Below are positions 42,861-54,719 of a stretch of 64,000 nt of DNA, in pieces. The stretch's first letter is position 1. Each line of letters opens with the position of its first letter. This stretch comes from Syngnathus acus (Eukaryota; Chordata; Actinopteri; Syngnathiformes; Syngnathidae). The notes beneath the pieces were generated by a model. It worked only from the letters and a program-made list of their open reading frames with translations, was not told the origin of the DNA and did no database searches. Both the position numbers and the translations under genes were made by a program. The stretch covers positions 9,688,842-9,752,841 of the forward strand of contig NC_051090.1 in NCBI RefSeq assembly GCF_901709675.1, in the 5' to 3' direction.

Positions 42861-44797
42861 TTAGACGTTAACGCAAGCACAAGGTACCGGAGACACAAAC
42901 ACACAAAACAAAGCCAAAGACTCCAAACACGTCAAACAAATCATGTACGAGGTATCAATTAATCAGACACCACATTGCAAACCTGTCCATCAAATACACA
43001 AACATGTAAATTGAGATATGAAAACATGCTCATCCAAACACGTATTTGAATGACACCAACACATAAATCAGCGACACAAACAAAGTAAATCCAAAAGTAT
43101 ACATCCACTGCGCAAATACGCACGTAATCACAAACCTGCAAATCGGTTCTGCAATGACATTAGGAGTGTACCCAAAAATCGTTTTGAATCGGAAAGTCGG
43201 TTTTGATTCAAAAGGTGCAAATCAAATCGTTCCACTTGCAAAGATCTCAAGATCGAATCCTCTTTTTTTTCATGCCTCAACTCTGTACTAGTGACCTCAT
43301 TTAACACGTCAGTTAGTAAACGTATCCGAGCAGCTGCGTTTTTTTTTTCCGTGCACGTACGGTTCCACCTTCAAGCATGTAAGAGGAGCTTCTACTTTTT
43401 TGTCAGCAGCCTTTTTAGTAAAAAGCAGACATAATGGACAGGATCCAGTTTCCGTGTCCTCCTCGAGGCCAAACTCACGATACCTATTTTTATTATTTTT
43501 TTTAACAGCACCTCCTCCACTGCCAGACAATCATCAAGCGCATTAAGGCGGCCATTAAGGGCGTCTTTGCGGGTGTCGGCTTACGCCGCCAGCCGGCTTC
43601 AAAGCCGACGACCTGACGGATTGCCTGTGGGAAGACGACACTCGCTAGCTCTCTCCTTACATACCTGAATCGTTACGTGGGGTTTTTTTTGTACTCACCT
43701 GATTTTGCCTTTTTCTAAGTAAGTGTGCGCCTCAGGGCTCACAGCTAACACCACTTTTATTCCACAAATAAATAAATCCTAATGGTAAAGTACTAATGAC
43801 ATTATTAAATTTCAACACAAAAACACGTATGAGATGATCATTCACAAAGTTGACTTTGAGAAAAAGTAGTGTGAAAACGTGTGTCAATGTGTGCATGTCG
43901 ACGCAAACAGCTTAATGGACGCAAGCAGATCTCTTAATGGAAAAATCCAGCTTGCTGCAGCACGACATAATGCTGTTAGGATGTGGATTACAAGCTAAAG
44001 CCAAAAATCAGACTCAAAATAAACATGAAAGATTATTGTCAGCATTACTTTTTCCTGACCTCACGCTGCCGTAGCCCGTCTAGTCGGCACCTGAGTGTGT
44101 GAGCGCTTGGTGAGCTTTTATTTTGTTGTTGAGTGGTCAAAATCACCTTAAATCACCTTAAATGTAAAAGCAGGGGCTCAGCTAAATGAGGATGATGCTT
44201 CTCCGAAGTCATTAATGGCGGAATGATGAATAAATAAATAAATAAAATAGATAAAAGGGCAGTTTTGGCGTTAAGTGGTCGCTGGACGCTGCTGCCAGAG
44301 CGCCATTTCAATGTGGAATTATCCCTTTAGATTGTTTGATTTGGGATCAAGTCGACCTAAATGCATTTGTGACTTGGCTTTTTGCTCCATCGGCTTGTTT
44401 TTGTGTGCCTTTTATTTGTGTTTCTGTATCAGGTCCATTTGGACTGCTTTGCAAGTCCTGCCTCTTCCGAGAATCACAATGCCAATAAACCACTCAGTTC
44501 ACAACACTTCTTTAGACAACATTGCAAACACTTTACCGTTCCTGTCTGGGTGGCAAGATTGTTTTTAAATAAAGTTTTACTTCAGCTTTTTTATTTAAAT
44601 AAAATAATTTATTATGGTTTCCAAGAGTTTATATCTTTTTTTTTTTACATTGTGTCTTAGTATTTATAGTGTTAGTGTAACTGTTTAAGGTTTTTTTTTT
44701 TAGAGGCACAGTAGAAAATCATCTGGTAAAAACAATCAGGTTTGAGTTTAAACAAGGTGACTTACCCAACACTTCACAGGATTAGCATCTATTAGTG
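42861..44797. other. Gene desert block
   Basis: No supported gene. A segment near 43165-43260 with AAAATCGTTTTGAATCGG and TTTTGATTCAAAAGG has an imperfect inverted structure and may be a MITE remnant. Confidence 0.45.
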
Positions 44798-45124
44798 CAG
44801 GGGTGTCAAACTCATTTTTTTCGAGGGCCGCATCGTAGTCATAGCTTCTTTCGGAGGGCCATTATGACTGTCAACACAAATAAATGTATGAGCACCTCAT
44901 ATTATATACAGTAAAAGCTACAAAACAAACTGACAAATAACTTGTTTTCAAATCAGACGAGTAAAAACTCATCAAATATTTAAAAAAAAAAAGATATTAT
45001 TAAAAGTGAAGACAATTTGCAATTCTAGTAAGGACACGAATTTGATGCACCATTTGTCTTCGCGGGCCACATAAAATGATGTGGCGGGACGTATCTGGCC
45101 CCCGGGCCTTAAGTTTGACACCTG
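44798..45124. mobile_element. hAT-like MITE, CAGGGGTGTCAAACTC ends
   Basis: The left end CAGGGGTGTCAAACTCATTT and right end AAGTTTGACACCTG are inverted. GGGCCGCAT/GGGCC(A/C)-type subterminal blocks are mirrored. It is 327 bp and non-coding. No clean 8-bp target duplication was seen. Confidence 0.75.
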
Positions 45125-45687
45125 TGTATTAATGGATGGGATATTTGTCCAAAACTTGTACGCGTTACAGTCCTAACGCCGAATTTCCTTCCTGTTAGAA
45201 CAATTGCGTCTTATAAAAGAAGAACTTGATTTGGTTTGTCGTGAAGCATTTGGGCTACACAGAAACCAAGGCATCGATTGTGTCAGAAGTGCTCTTCCCA
45301 CGTTTTGCTGGGTGAAGAAGTTGTATTGTCATTCTTGACCTACATGGGCCATTTGAACCAAAGCGCGTCACACGTTTTTTTTTTCTGAACACATCTCGGA
45401 ACTGCTTTAATTATAGGACAAAAACATTGAGTTGCTTAATGGTTTGTAAACAAAGTAACCCATCGATAAATGTGCTCTTACCACATATCAAGCGGCGAAC
45501 GCCTCGGCTGAAAGCAAACTGCTCTGAGCAGGTGCAGTAATTAGTGAACCATGTGCAAAAAAAAAGCTGATTTTGTGGAAAAATATGTACTGTGGCCTGT
45601 TTTCACGTCTTTTTTATGTACTTGTTTACATGACAAAAACAAATGCGACGTGTAACGTCAACGGAACATGTCCGAGATGTGACATAG
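45125..45687. other. Spacer without recognisable genes
   Basis: Nothing identified. Confidence 0.5.
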
Positions 45688-47027
45688 TGTTGGCTCGTGA
45701 GTGAACGATGAGGTCAAAAGAACGAATCTTTTCAGTGAACGAGAGTGACTAAATCACTTCCTAAAGTGATTCGTTCTTTTTTCAGTTCATATGACTTCAA
45801 CCAGTAGGTGTCGGCAATGCCCATTGAAGCTGGTGCCACCTCGCCGTAAAACAAAACGAAGAAGAAAATGACGTTACTTCCCGTTCACGAACGGGTCGTG
45901 AATTGCATTTCCCGTTCACCAACAAACGAATCTGTGAGTGAACGAATCAGTGAGTGAGTGATTGGCATTTCCAGTTCATCGTGAGAACGGATCAGTGAGG
46001 GAACGAATCCGGACTTTCCCGTTCGCGAACGAGTCAATGGGTCAACTGCCTTCCTTCCCGTGCATCAACGGATCAATCCGTGAACGTGTTGCGTCTCCCT
46101 CCTGGCGTGAACTATGTAAACCAGAATGTAGATTTACGATTTGCCAAGGAAAGAAAGAACCCACTCACTTAAACGCCACTTCTTTTATGCGCGTTTTCTC
46201 CAAGCTAACGGCTAACTTTATTGCATGGAGGGATGGGCCGTTATGCAACAACGGGGAGATTATGCTTCTCTTTCTTGATTTTATAATACTTATATGCGAT
46301 TAACCCTTTATTGATTCATTCTTTTTTTTTTTACCTCGTGTAGCGTCCATGAAGTGTACCTCCACATATTGTCATATAAAGCAGTTAACCAAATGTCAGA
46401 TTTTTATGTTTTAATTGGCGAATATAAAAACAAGGAATAAAACACCAGACAAGTTTTAACATAAATGTTTATTAAAAATATTAAAAGTAAATTTCAATCC
46501 AGCAATCCAATGTGAAATTGCAGTAGATATATTGGATAACAATATTTAGGCGTATATATGCATACACGTTATTTAAAAACTACTACACGTGTTATAAAAT
46601 CAAGATTACCTAAAGAGAAGCATAATCTCCCCGTTGTTGCATAACGGCGCATCCCTCCATGCAATAAAGTTAGCCGTTAGCGCATAAAAGAAGTGGCGTT
46701 TCAGTGAGTGGGCTCTTTCTTTCCTTGGCAAATCGTAAATTTACATTCTGGTTTACATAGTTCACGCCAGGAGGGAGATGCAACACGTTCACTGACTGAT
46801 CCGTTGATGCACGGGAAGGAAGGCAGTTGACCCATTGACTCGTTCGCGAACGCGAAAGTCCGGATTCGTTCCCTCACTGATCCGTTCTCACGATGAACTG
46901 GAAATGCCAATCACTCACTCACTGATTCGTTCACTCACTGATTCGTTCGTTCGTGAACGGGAAGTGACGTCATTTTCTTCTTCGTTTTGTTTTACGGCGA
47001 GGTGGCACCAGCTTCAATGGGCATTAC
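45688..47027. mobile_element. Large foldback (palindromic) element, about 1.3 kb
   Basis: The left arm 45816-46300 and right arm 46596-47025 are inverted copies at high identity, separated by an AT-rich loop of about 295 bp. The arms carry many GTGAACGAATCAGTGAGTG-type subrepeats. The left side continues outward to about 45688 with a 12-bp hairpin (AAAGAACGAATC). The right side lacks that outer part. Differences between arms include about 12 bp present only in the left arm near 46195 and extra subrepeat text near 45885-45920. It contains no transposase. The class is undetermined. Confidence 0.8.
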
Positions 47028-47029
47028 CA

Positions 47030-47095
47030 TCGCGGATTTCACTTATCGCGGGTAGTTTTTGGAACCAATTATCCGCGATAAACGAGGGATTACTG
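47030..47095. mobile_element. Truncated copy of the TA-target MITE
   Basis: Matches the last 66 bp of the element at 18678-19011 (CGCGGATTTCACTTATCGCG through GAGGGATTACTG, then TA). It abuts the broken right arm of the foldback element. Confidence 0.8.
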
Positions 47096-47097
47096 TA

Positions 47098-48212
47098 TAT
47101 GCTTCATTTTTCACGTGGGATTCAAGTAAATCAAATGTTAAGAAAATACCAATATGTGACATCTGATTTTTTTTTCCATGCATTGTGAACAGGACGTTTT
47201 TGATTGATACACTTACCAAGTACTCTTACGGTCAGTCAGTGAAGGAGTTTCATTCAAAATCCAGCTGCTCTGAACTGTAGGTCTCTATCCAGGGGCCATT
47301 TAAAATAAAGCATGCCACACATCTACACACATCATTTCACAGGTATATGTTCAAATAAGTCTCCTTGAACTGAGTCCAAAGAAACGTATGTAAGTTTGAA
47401 GTTCTATTCACAGGAATTCCCATCAAAAACCAGCTACTCTGAACAGGGCTGTTTAAAAAGGGTGCTCTAATTTTGACCCCCGAGCCATTTTGATCAGACA
47501 TTTCACAAAACACTTAGGAACAGTGTCGATCTTGGGTAAAATTCTAACATAAGCATCCACTAACCGAGCGCAAAGAAAGCAAGCCATCGTTTGGCGTGCC
47601 GAAGGTGCTCTTAGCGCGTGTCAAGCGGCAGCACACTTCACATGGAGGTCTCGTCCTGCGCGAGCGCCAGATAAGCGTCTGGCCCATTAGCGGGGGTGCT
47701 CCCCCTTCAGACCCATTAGGTCCTGCGAGGACTTCAAACAGCAATTTGTTGTGCAAATAGGACGTTCAATTTGCGGCTGCCAAGCGAGAGTGCCGAAGAA
47801 AGGGAGCGCGAGAGAGCGGGAGAAAGACACGTCCCTCTCGCTCTAATTGAATTTTCAAAGGGACATTTTCCTCCATTTGTGTCGACCGGGTCGTGTGATG
47901 AATGGCCGAGAGCACAAAGAGGCCATGCGTGTTTATCCGTCTTCACCGCCATTGCTAAGATGGAGCCGGAAAAATGGCCGCCGTGCACGGACCACCTCTG
48001 CACATCGAATCGTAGAAAACACACTTTAACGTTAGCTACCTGGTTCCACTCATGGCCCGAGTCAACACGTGAGCGCTGGAATTTTGGTCCAAGCAAAATG
48101 GACAGATGCTGATTTTGGGCTGGGATTGGTCAAACTTGGACCGAGGAGTTTGGCTGCAGGTTTGTGTTGGTGAACAAAGTCATCTCAAAATACACTGAAA
48201 CCGTCCATATTT
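47098..48212. other. Region 3' of lmo4
   Basis: No gene. Two related phrases (ATCCAGCTGCTCTGAACTG near 47258 and ACCAGCTACTCTGAACAGG near 47429) suggest an old duplication. The stretch 47560-47860 is balanced and could be regulatory. Confidence 0.4.
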
Positions 48213-48764
48213 TTTATTAATTAAATACACCATAGTGGAGCAAATGTCTCAGAAAATATCACAAATAAATTCATCTCTTGTCAGGCATTTAAATGTTGGG
48301 AGAATCTACACCACTGAATGACTGACAGGGAGCATAAAGTTCTTGGTTTTTTTTTAGGTGCGAGAGGGAAGAGAGTGGTGGGACAACAACATTAACATGC
48401 ATGCTGTACATACAAATACACCAAATGTGTGTGTGTGTGTGTGTGTGTGTGTGGCCATATTTTGACACACCAACTAAGTGGGTGAAAAAAAAAAAAGAAA
48501 TCACAATCCTGCAACAACATCAACATCAAAATGATATCATGTTGCTTCAATAGAAAACACGACGCCGTTGGAATTTAGGAAAAAGGTCCCACTCTCTTCC
48601 TGGAGAGTCTTTTTGTTTAGTTGTCCCGCCTCTTTAAGTGCAAGTATCCCGTCCAGGTTCGGTGAGAGTCCAGAAAACAGGTCCACAAAATGTCTGTGGG
48701 GAAAATGAGTGAGGGGGGGGCTAAAATGAAGGCACACGTCCCTGCTTTCCCGCGTGGCGTCCGT
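48213..48764 (-). promoter_or_regulatory. lmo4: lmo4 3' UTR with candidate AATAAA poly(A) signal
   Basis: The complement of 48213-48218 reads AATAAA, the first such signal found downstream of the stop on the minus strand. The 3' UTR would be about 550 nt and includes the GT microsatellite at 48426-48453. A longer UTR is possible. Confidence 0.4.
48426..48453. repeat. (GT)n microsatellite
   Basis: Fourteen uninterrupted GT units within the presumed lmo4 3' UTR. Confidence 0.95.
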
Positions 48765-48773
48765 TTAACACAC
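48765..48773 (-). CDS. lmo4: lmo4 last coding exon: Val-Cys-stop
   Basis: Only nine coding bases, GTG TGT TAA, follow a strong pyrimidine tract and TCTTCAG acceptor. They exactly supply the conserved LMO4 C-terminus VC, which confirms the exon despite its size. It is too short for frame-based detection. Confidence 0.9.
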   Translation of the reverse strand: MC

Positions 48774-51700
48774 CTGAAGAAAGGAGGAGAGGCGTCAGTC
48801 CAGTCTTTTTCCTTTACGATCATACTTGTATGTGATTCAAGCAGCGTGGGCAATCTCCAGCAGCACGCTTCACTTTGACATCAATAATGCAAGCACATTT
48901 CACTACAATGGATGCGGAGCGAATCAATAAGCAACGAGGCCCCGCTGTTTACCACGACTTAAACACACGTCCACAATTAAGCTCCGGAGCGCTTTCGATC
49001 CGCTGGTCCCTGAAAAGGCCGGCGCGTCGGCCAGGATTTAGAGGCGCGCAAGCGCAACCGCCGCCGCTCCAAAGCACTCAAGGTGAACCCGCAATGCAAT
49101 TTCTCTTTCTGGCCGACGTGATTACATCTGCCGCGGGCGTAATGAGGAACCGGCGCGTCCTTCGCGTATGATTAGGCTTCTGTTTGGCTTTCAAACGGCA
49201 GAGTACAGATCACGCCACGCCGCCCCCGGGCTATGGATCTTAGCCTAGGTGAGTAGAGGGGGAAATCAAATAAATAATAACGGTAAAAGTCGCTCATTAA
49301 CGAGTCATTCGGCCGCCACGGTACAGAAATTCGAGATATGACCTTGTGAGGGTTGAGTTATTAAGAGTTTCATGCTTTATAGCGAATCCTCAACATTTTA
49401 ATCAAACGTTGTGCTGCTGTTCAGTTTTGGGCATGGGTCCTTCAATCTTTTTGGTGTGTCCTCTTACGATAAACATGTCCACCGAGTTTGCTGTTGATTG
49501 AAGAAATGGTGTACCCCCCCTCCCCCCCCCTCACCCGTGTTCATGCAAAATGGCAGCTTTAACTCGACAGCCTTCGGCCATCATTGATTCGCAAGGTTAC
49601 TTGGAAGTGAAAAAGCTGACGGGCGGGTGCGAGGGTCTCACCTTCTGGTCCGGCAGTAGCGGGTTGGTCTGCAGTGAGCTCAGATGGCCGTTGATGAGCG
49701 CTGTGGGTCGGTCGTGCTCGCAGAACAGGCTGCCGTTGACGTAGTGGAAGCGGTCGCCCGGGACCAGCCGGTTCCGGCAGGTGGAGCATGTGAAACACTG
49801 GCGAGACCAAATTGAAAAAATATATCAAATTAAAACGGGGGTCTAGATGCCTTGGAGCAATAACAAAAAAAAAAAACAGGGCCACCTCTGACTAACGACC
49901 TTAAATTGGGGAGCCGCTAATGAGGCTCATGAGGGGTTTGCAGCTAAACGGGTCACCTTCACGCACCAGTTTCGACTTCAACGGCCACACAAACTCTTTG
50001 GACTATTAATAGATGACATCATTGGCACAGAAATGTCCAAACCTTTTTGTTAATAGACCTGCTAAAGGGTCCAGCTGTCGAGAACTGAAAACAAGTGTTT
50101 GAGACACTAACTTTCTGTCGTTAGCATGCTAACCTTGAGATGGTAGACGTTGCCTTGCGCCCTCATGACCAGCTCGCTGGCGGGGATGGACTGACCGCAC
50201 GCACTGCAAGCGCCGCTGTTGCCAAACAATCTGAGGGGGGAAAAAAAGAGCTACGGTTAATCTTACTGGGAACTACTCGCAGGAGCGTCCGCAGCGACAT
50301 ATCAGGACTGCCAAATGTGTTCTAAATACAAATAATACATCCAATAAATACAAACTGCCCGTCCGAAAGCTGCCATTTCTCATCAGCGTGATGCTGTACC
50401 ACAAAAATGTGTTGTTCCTCCGTCCAGGCAGCCATTAGGAGCGTCTCGAGCGCTCCATCACTGCTGCATTTCCATTAGCAAGCTGTAGCTAGTTGGCTTG
50501 ATATATCATGTGCACGGGTTAACCTTTTCAATCACGGTGTCAACACTTTAGATTTGCTTCTACTCATCTCTTTCGACACCCCCCCTGCCCCCCCCCCCCT
50601 CCCGATAATGAAATGCTTGCTGCGGCTTCCTTTCTATCTTCCTTCTGAGTCCACAATTTAGATTACTTCATCTCAGCGAGCAGCAAACTGAATGAAATTT
50701 CGATTTGAGCAGAAAGTAATTTACTGGGATCTGGAGCCATTTGTCATCATATCTCAGCGGGTGTTTGCTCTATCACGCCACTTTTCCTAAGCAATCAAAT
50801 GAGAGCGTGGCATCTGACATGCTTCGACGGGAAGGGCGGGAAAAAAGAAAAAGGGGCTGAGGTGGGAGAAATGGGGGACAGAGGCGATCAGATTAACTTG
50901 TTTGGCGTAAACACCACAGAAAAGAGCTTTTTCCCCAATACGGACCCATTGAAGGGCTTTTTACGTGAAAGTAATGAGCTAAATCGAGGTTCTGCAACCC
51001 GTCCAAACAGGAGGGAAGAAAGCGGGGTGGCTGCTTGGGGGGAAGGGGGTGGGGTGTCTGCTTTCAATAAGACAGCAGCAAATTTAGTCTGGGAGTGATT
51101 TGGAAAGGCTCCATCAAAACTCAATTCCACAAACTAATTAACTGGAGGCTGATGGTGACAACGGTGCCAGCTCGGCGCTTTCACTGGGACAAACGTGACG
51201 CAAACGTAGCGGGCCCAGCAGCCTCCCTGCCCTTGCGCGATAAAAAAAAAATAAACATGCTTCCTTTGAGCCACTCAGGTTCAAATTAAAAACAACAATA
51301 CACTTTAAACAAGAAGATGGGGAATTAAGGAAGATAAATTGGACATCAAAAGGCGTCTTGGCGGCCGCCGCTCGTCCAAACAGGACGCTCTGATTGATAT
51401 TTGCAGAATAGGAATGAAGCAGATAAAGCAAGGCGTTCTATCCATCTCGATGTGCTACCATTTGCCTTGCTGACCGAAAATGACGTCACAGTGCTCAGGT
51501 TTGCTCGTGTGAGGTTCACGAGCAGAGCCTTTCAATGAGCTACGATGGCATTTTCAGACATCATCGTGCTCGAAAGGACTTGGAACATGTTGTTGTTGTT
51601 CCTCTCCACTGACAGCAGGCAGGACAAATCTCCATCTTGATGCTATTCTGATGCATCTTGAACCGGGCCCCAAAACTGTTGCACGTCATGTATGTCGTGA

Positions 51701-54586
51701 GCGGGAAGCGGGCATTAGCATGTCTGGTGCCCAGGCGTCTTGTGTGCACAATTAAGCAGTCATCCATATTTGAAGTCGGGCTCTAATGGCCTCGAGTGCC
51801 ACTGAACTCCAGCTCCCGGGTGACGTGCCACCGCCGGGATGCCATAATTAACGTGGAGGGAGCCTTTAATTGCGGCGTGGCATCTGTTTGCCCCCCCCCC
51901 CGCTCGCCCCAGACCAGACCCCGCCCCCCCCGCACTAAAACATGATCTTGACTGATGTGAGGATTAAATTAAAAGAAGGAAACACGGCAAGCAGTCTGTC
52001 AACAGAGTGGCTGTCAGGTGAATGCTGGGCTCATTCAGTGCTGCCTTTGAGTGGGGTAAAATTACACACTCACTCACCCCCTCCCCTCACACGCAGTCCA
52101 TTAAAAAGGCTTCTGTGCATCAGCGGCCAAAGCACCTTAAAAGCATGAGGCCATATTGAAACTGAAGCGCGGCTTTGCATAATGGCAGAAGGTGCATTAG
52201 AGTGTGTTTGGGGGGGGGTATCTGTGTGTGCGAGGGTGGGGGGGGTGCATGTTGCGCACGTGTATCAGGAGGACGGGTGACGTCGGCGGCCAAATTACAC
52301 GCGGTTAAATCCGAGTAACAGATCGGGCCCCCACCGAGCGAGTGCGAGGCCCTCGGAATTAATTCCGTTATGACAAATCAAGATAAACGCTCCCGCTAAA
52401 TTGCACGGCCATTTAATTAATTCCCCGAGATCCCGCGCTCGCCCGGCTCTAATAGTTCACGTCGTGCCGCCGCTGTCATGGCGCTCGGGCAGGCTTCAGA
52501 GTGATATTAAATAACCAACTATTAGATTTACCTCGCACATTCCATTGGAAAAGTGCCATTTAATTACCTCGGCTTATTCAATTAAGTGGTGAGAGAGGGG
52601 AGGGGCGGGTGGTGCTGGGAGGTTCTCTTCCGAATCCTGGAGCAAATTAATTCCCTCAGAGACAGACGACGTCACCATTCCCCAAAAATGTAATTGCGAT
52701 GGCTGTTGATGGGCTTCGAGGCTCAACACACTTGATTGCAAAACATGTTGCAATGAGCACAGAGGCCGGCCGGCGCTAATGTTAGCGTCCAGCAAGGCTA
52801 GCTGGTCTCAGTAAGTGGCCGTGAGAGAAGAGCAATCATTCTCGCGTAAGGGCACTTTCATTCAGTTCCAATGTGGCCACAGTTTGAAGTGGGGAAAACC
52901 TGTGCGTGCACCTGAAACTCAACATTACTGTCCCTTTGAAATGAGGGAGAGAGGGGCACCCAAAAAAAAAAAAAAAGCATCAAATGGCCTTGGCAATAAT
53001 CCGTCCTCACTATCTGCCTTTCTCTGCTGCTCCCTCTCAAAAGCCAATTTGCTTAATTAAATGTTTTGTTTGCCCGCGCGCCTCTCATTCATTTCGGACA
53101 CGTCAGCGCGCGAGCGGATACAAGCCAGGGAGCAGATCTCATTAGATAAAACCCATCAGGACTAAAAGGAAATGGGGGGGTGGGGGGAGTGGGGGCGGCT
53201 ATAATTAAAGCATTTAATTGTGTAGACTCACTGTCAGATGCCGGCTTTATCTCCGCGGAGATCGCACACTTCCATCACATGCATTTAGCTTTGTTTCGGC
53301 TCGGCTACAAGTGGGAAGGTGCGCGTGTGTGTGTGTGTGCGTGGGGGAGCCACCTCCCGCTTGCCTTCGTGGCGTTAGCGTCCCATTAGCGATAGAGTGT
53401 CCCTCGACTCCCTCTTCATGCGATCAAGTTGGCTACAGGGCTTCGCCGCACCCCACGGATGTGAGCAAACAGAAACATGGTGGAGCTTCATTCATACAAG
53501 AGAGCTGGTGCTGCTGTTTTGAGCAACAACTGCACACACGTGTCAACACTTTCAACAAGTTGACAGAAATGCTAATTGTTGCTAACCTGATGAAAGATTA
53601 TCTTCATTAATGTGCTCTGACTCGCATCCGTTGTCTGAGACCGTTTCCTGTGCTGCTGTTTTGGTTAGCGACAGGCTCGGGGTGGCTTCAGCATTCAACT
53701 CTTTGCCGTCCTTATCTATGCAGCCGAATTTAATGTTAAGGCTTACGTCCGCACGCGTTGCCCCTGAAGACAAATTTGGTGTGCTGCCGCAAGCCCAAAA
53801 GCATTCAAATGCAAGTGCAAACATTATCGCTTGTAATACGTCTTGTCTCCGTGGAAGCAGATGAGTATCAGGACAAAACACTTTGTTGTCTCCCCCACTT
53901 GCAAGAATCATATCACTGTGATTTATTTATTGACTCTTTTAGCTCGGAGGGAATAAAGTTAACTTTGGGGAGCTTGCTTCTCACGCCTCACCACAAAGAC
54001 AACGCAATGTTTAAACAAACTGAAGACGGTTTGACTCAGTCGTGACAGACACTTTTTTGTCAGCCAATGAAAATGCTCGTTTAAAACAGGACGCAACTTT
54101 TGCACAAGAGCGACTTTCAGGCAAATTCAAGGCAACGTGATGCAGTGGGTGCTGCTGTTTTGGTTAGCAATTGAACACAAGCACAGACACAACCGCACAT
54201 CAGAGCCAGAGTACAATGTTCAAGATGCTCCGAATTCATCCGAGACACGTTTCGGCTCGCGACGGAACGCTACGTGCCGGATCTCTCGCTCAGGTTCATT
54301 TAGTTGTTTTTTTTTGTTTGTTTGTCTTTTTATACCTGATGTAGTCGTTCCGGCAGAGGATCATGCCGCTCTTGGTGTAGCACGACGTGCCGATCTCGCC
54401 CAGCTGCGCCTGGCAGCACGAGCACTTGAGGCAGCGACTATGCCAGTAGCCGTCCATGGCGTACAGGAGGAAGCGGTCGGCGATTTTGCCGCCGCAACCG
54501 GCGCAGCGCTTCCAGGGCAGCGAGCCGGCTGACATCGACGGAGGCGGTGGCTGCTGCTGCTGGACGCTTCCTCCGGGGTTCACCAT
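48765..54586 (-). CDS. lmo4: LIM domain only 4 (LMO4)
   Basis: Join on the minus strand of 54586-54336, 50230-50134, 49797-49642 and 48773-48765, giving 170 residues (mammalian LMO4 is 165). The protein is almost entirely two tandem LIM zinc-finger domains. LIM1 ligands are C28, C31, H49, C52, C55, C58, C78 and D81. LIM2 ligands are C92, C95, H114, C117, C120, C123, C142 and D145. All sixteen are intact. The N-terminus has a QQQQPPPP stretch and the C-terminus ends LLPDQKVC, as in other LMO4 proteins. LMO4 is a nuclear adaptor without DNA-binding activity. Its LIM domains bind LDB1/CLIM and other partners and tune LIM-homeodomain and other transcription complexes in neural, sensory and epithelial development. 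All splice sites are GT-AG. Whether it is the a or b teleost duplicate cannot be decided here. Confidence 0.97.
48774..49641 (-). other. lmo4 last intron
   Basis: 868 bp. The segment 48960-49200 is CpG-rich and balanced (AATTAAGCTCCGGAGCGC, GACGTGATTACATCTGCC) and may be regulatory. No other gene. Confidence 0.5.
49642..49797 (-). CDS. lmo4: lmo4 coding exon, LIM2 and C-terminal tail
   Basis: Acceptor GGTCTCGCCAG. It begins CFTCSTCRNRLVPGDRFHYV and ends LLPDQK. Donor GTGAGA at 49641. Confidence 0.97.
50134..50230 (-). CDS. lmo4: lmo4 coding exon, LIM1-LIM2 junction
   Basis: Acceptor CCCCCCTCAG. It completes Arg84 and codes LFGNSGACSACGQSIPASEL onward to VYHLK. Donor GTTAGC at 50133. Donor +3 to +6 are weak, but the frame and homology fix the boundary. 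Confidence 0.97.
50231..54335 (-). other. lmo4 intron 2
   Basis: 4.1 kb between LIM exons, with no nested gene. It holds the block above, other motif-rich patches near 50640-50800 and 51070-51150, and a 20-base phrase found exactly at 53650-53669 and 54149-54168. Confidence 0.5.
52360..52580. promoter_or_regulatory. Strong candidate conserved regulatory block in an lmo4 intron
   Basis: GGAATTAATTCCGTTATGAC, GCCATTTAATTAATTCCCC, AACTATTAGATTTACCTCG and GCCATTTAATTACCTCGGC lie within 220 bp of low-repeat sequence. This suggests an intronic enhancer of lmo4. Conservation was not tested. Confidence 0.4.
54336..54586 (-). CDS. lmo4: lmo4 coding exon with ATG and LIM1
   Basis: ATG at 54586-54584. 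The exon itself starts at 54591 after TTTCCCTCGCAG, so only five UTR bases precede the ATG. It codes residues 1-83 plus two bases of Arg84, and its donor GTATAA follows at 54335. Confidence 0.97.
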
Positions 54587-54719
54587 TGTTCCTGCGAGGG
54601 AAAGAAAAACATTCAGCACTACTGGTTGACACTTGATTTGATAGAATAAACATAGTGGTGTGATAAAATCACTGTCTAGTGGAACACTAAATGTCATCCA
54701 TACTAACTGGAAGCATCAA

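Noticed and set aside
45962-46910. Two nearly identical frames facing each other (plus 45962, minus 46701) starting MAFPVHRENG
   Set aside because: The mirror identity is the DNA palindrome of the foldback element, not a gene family.
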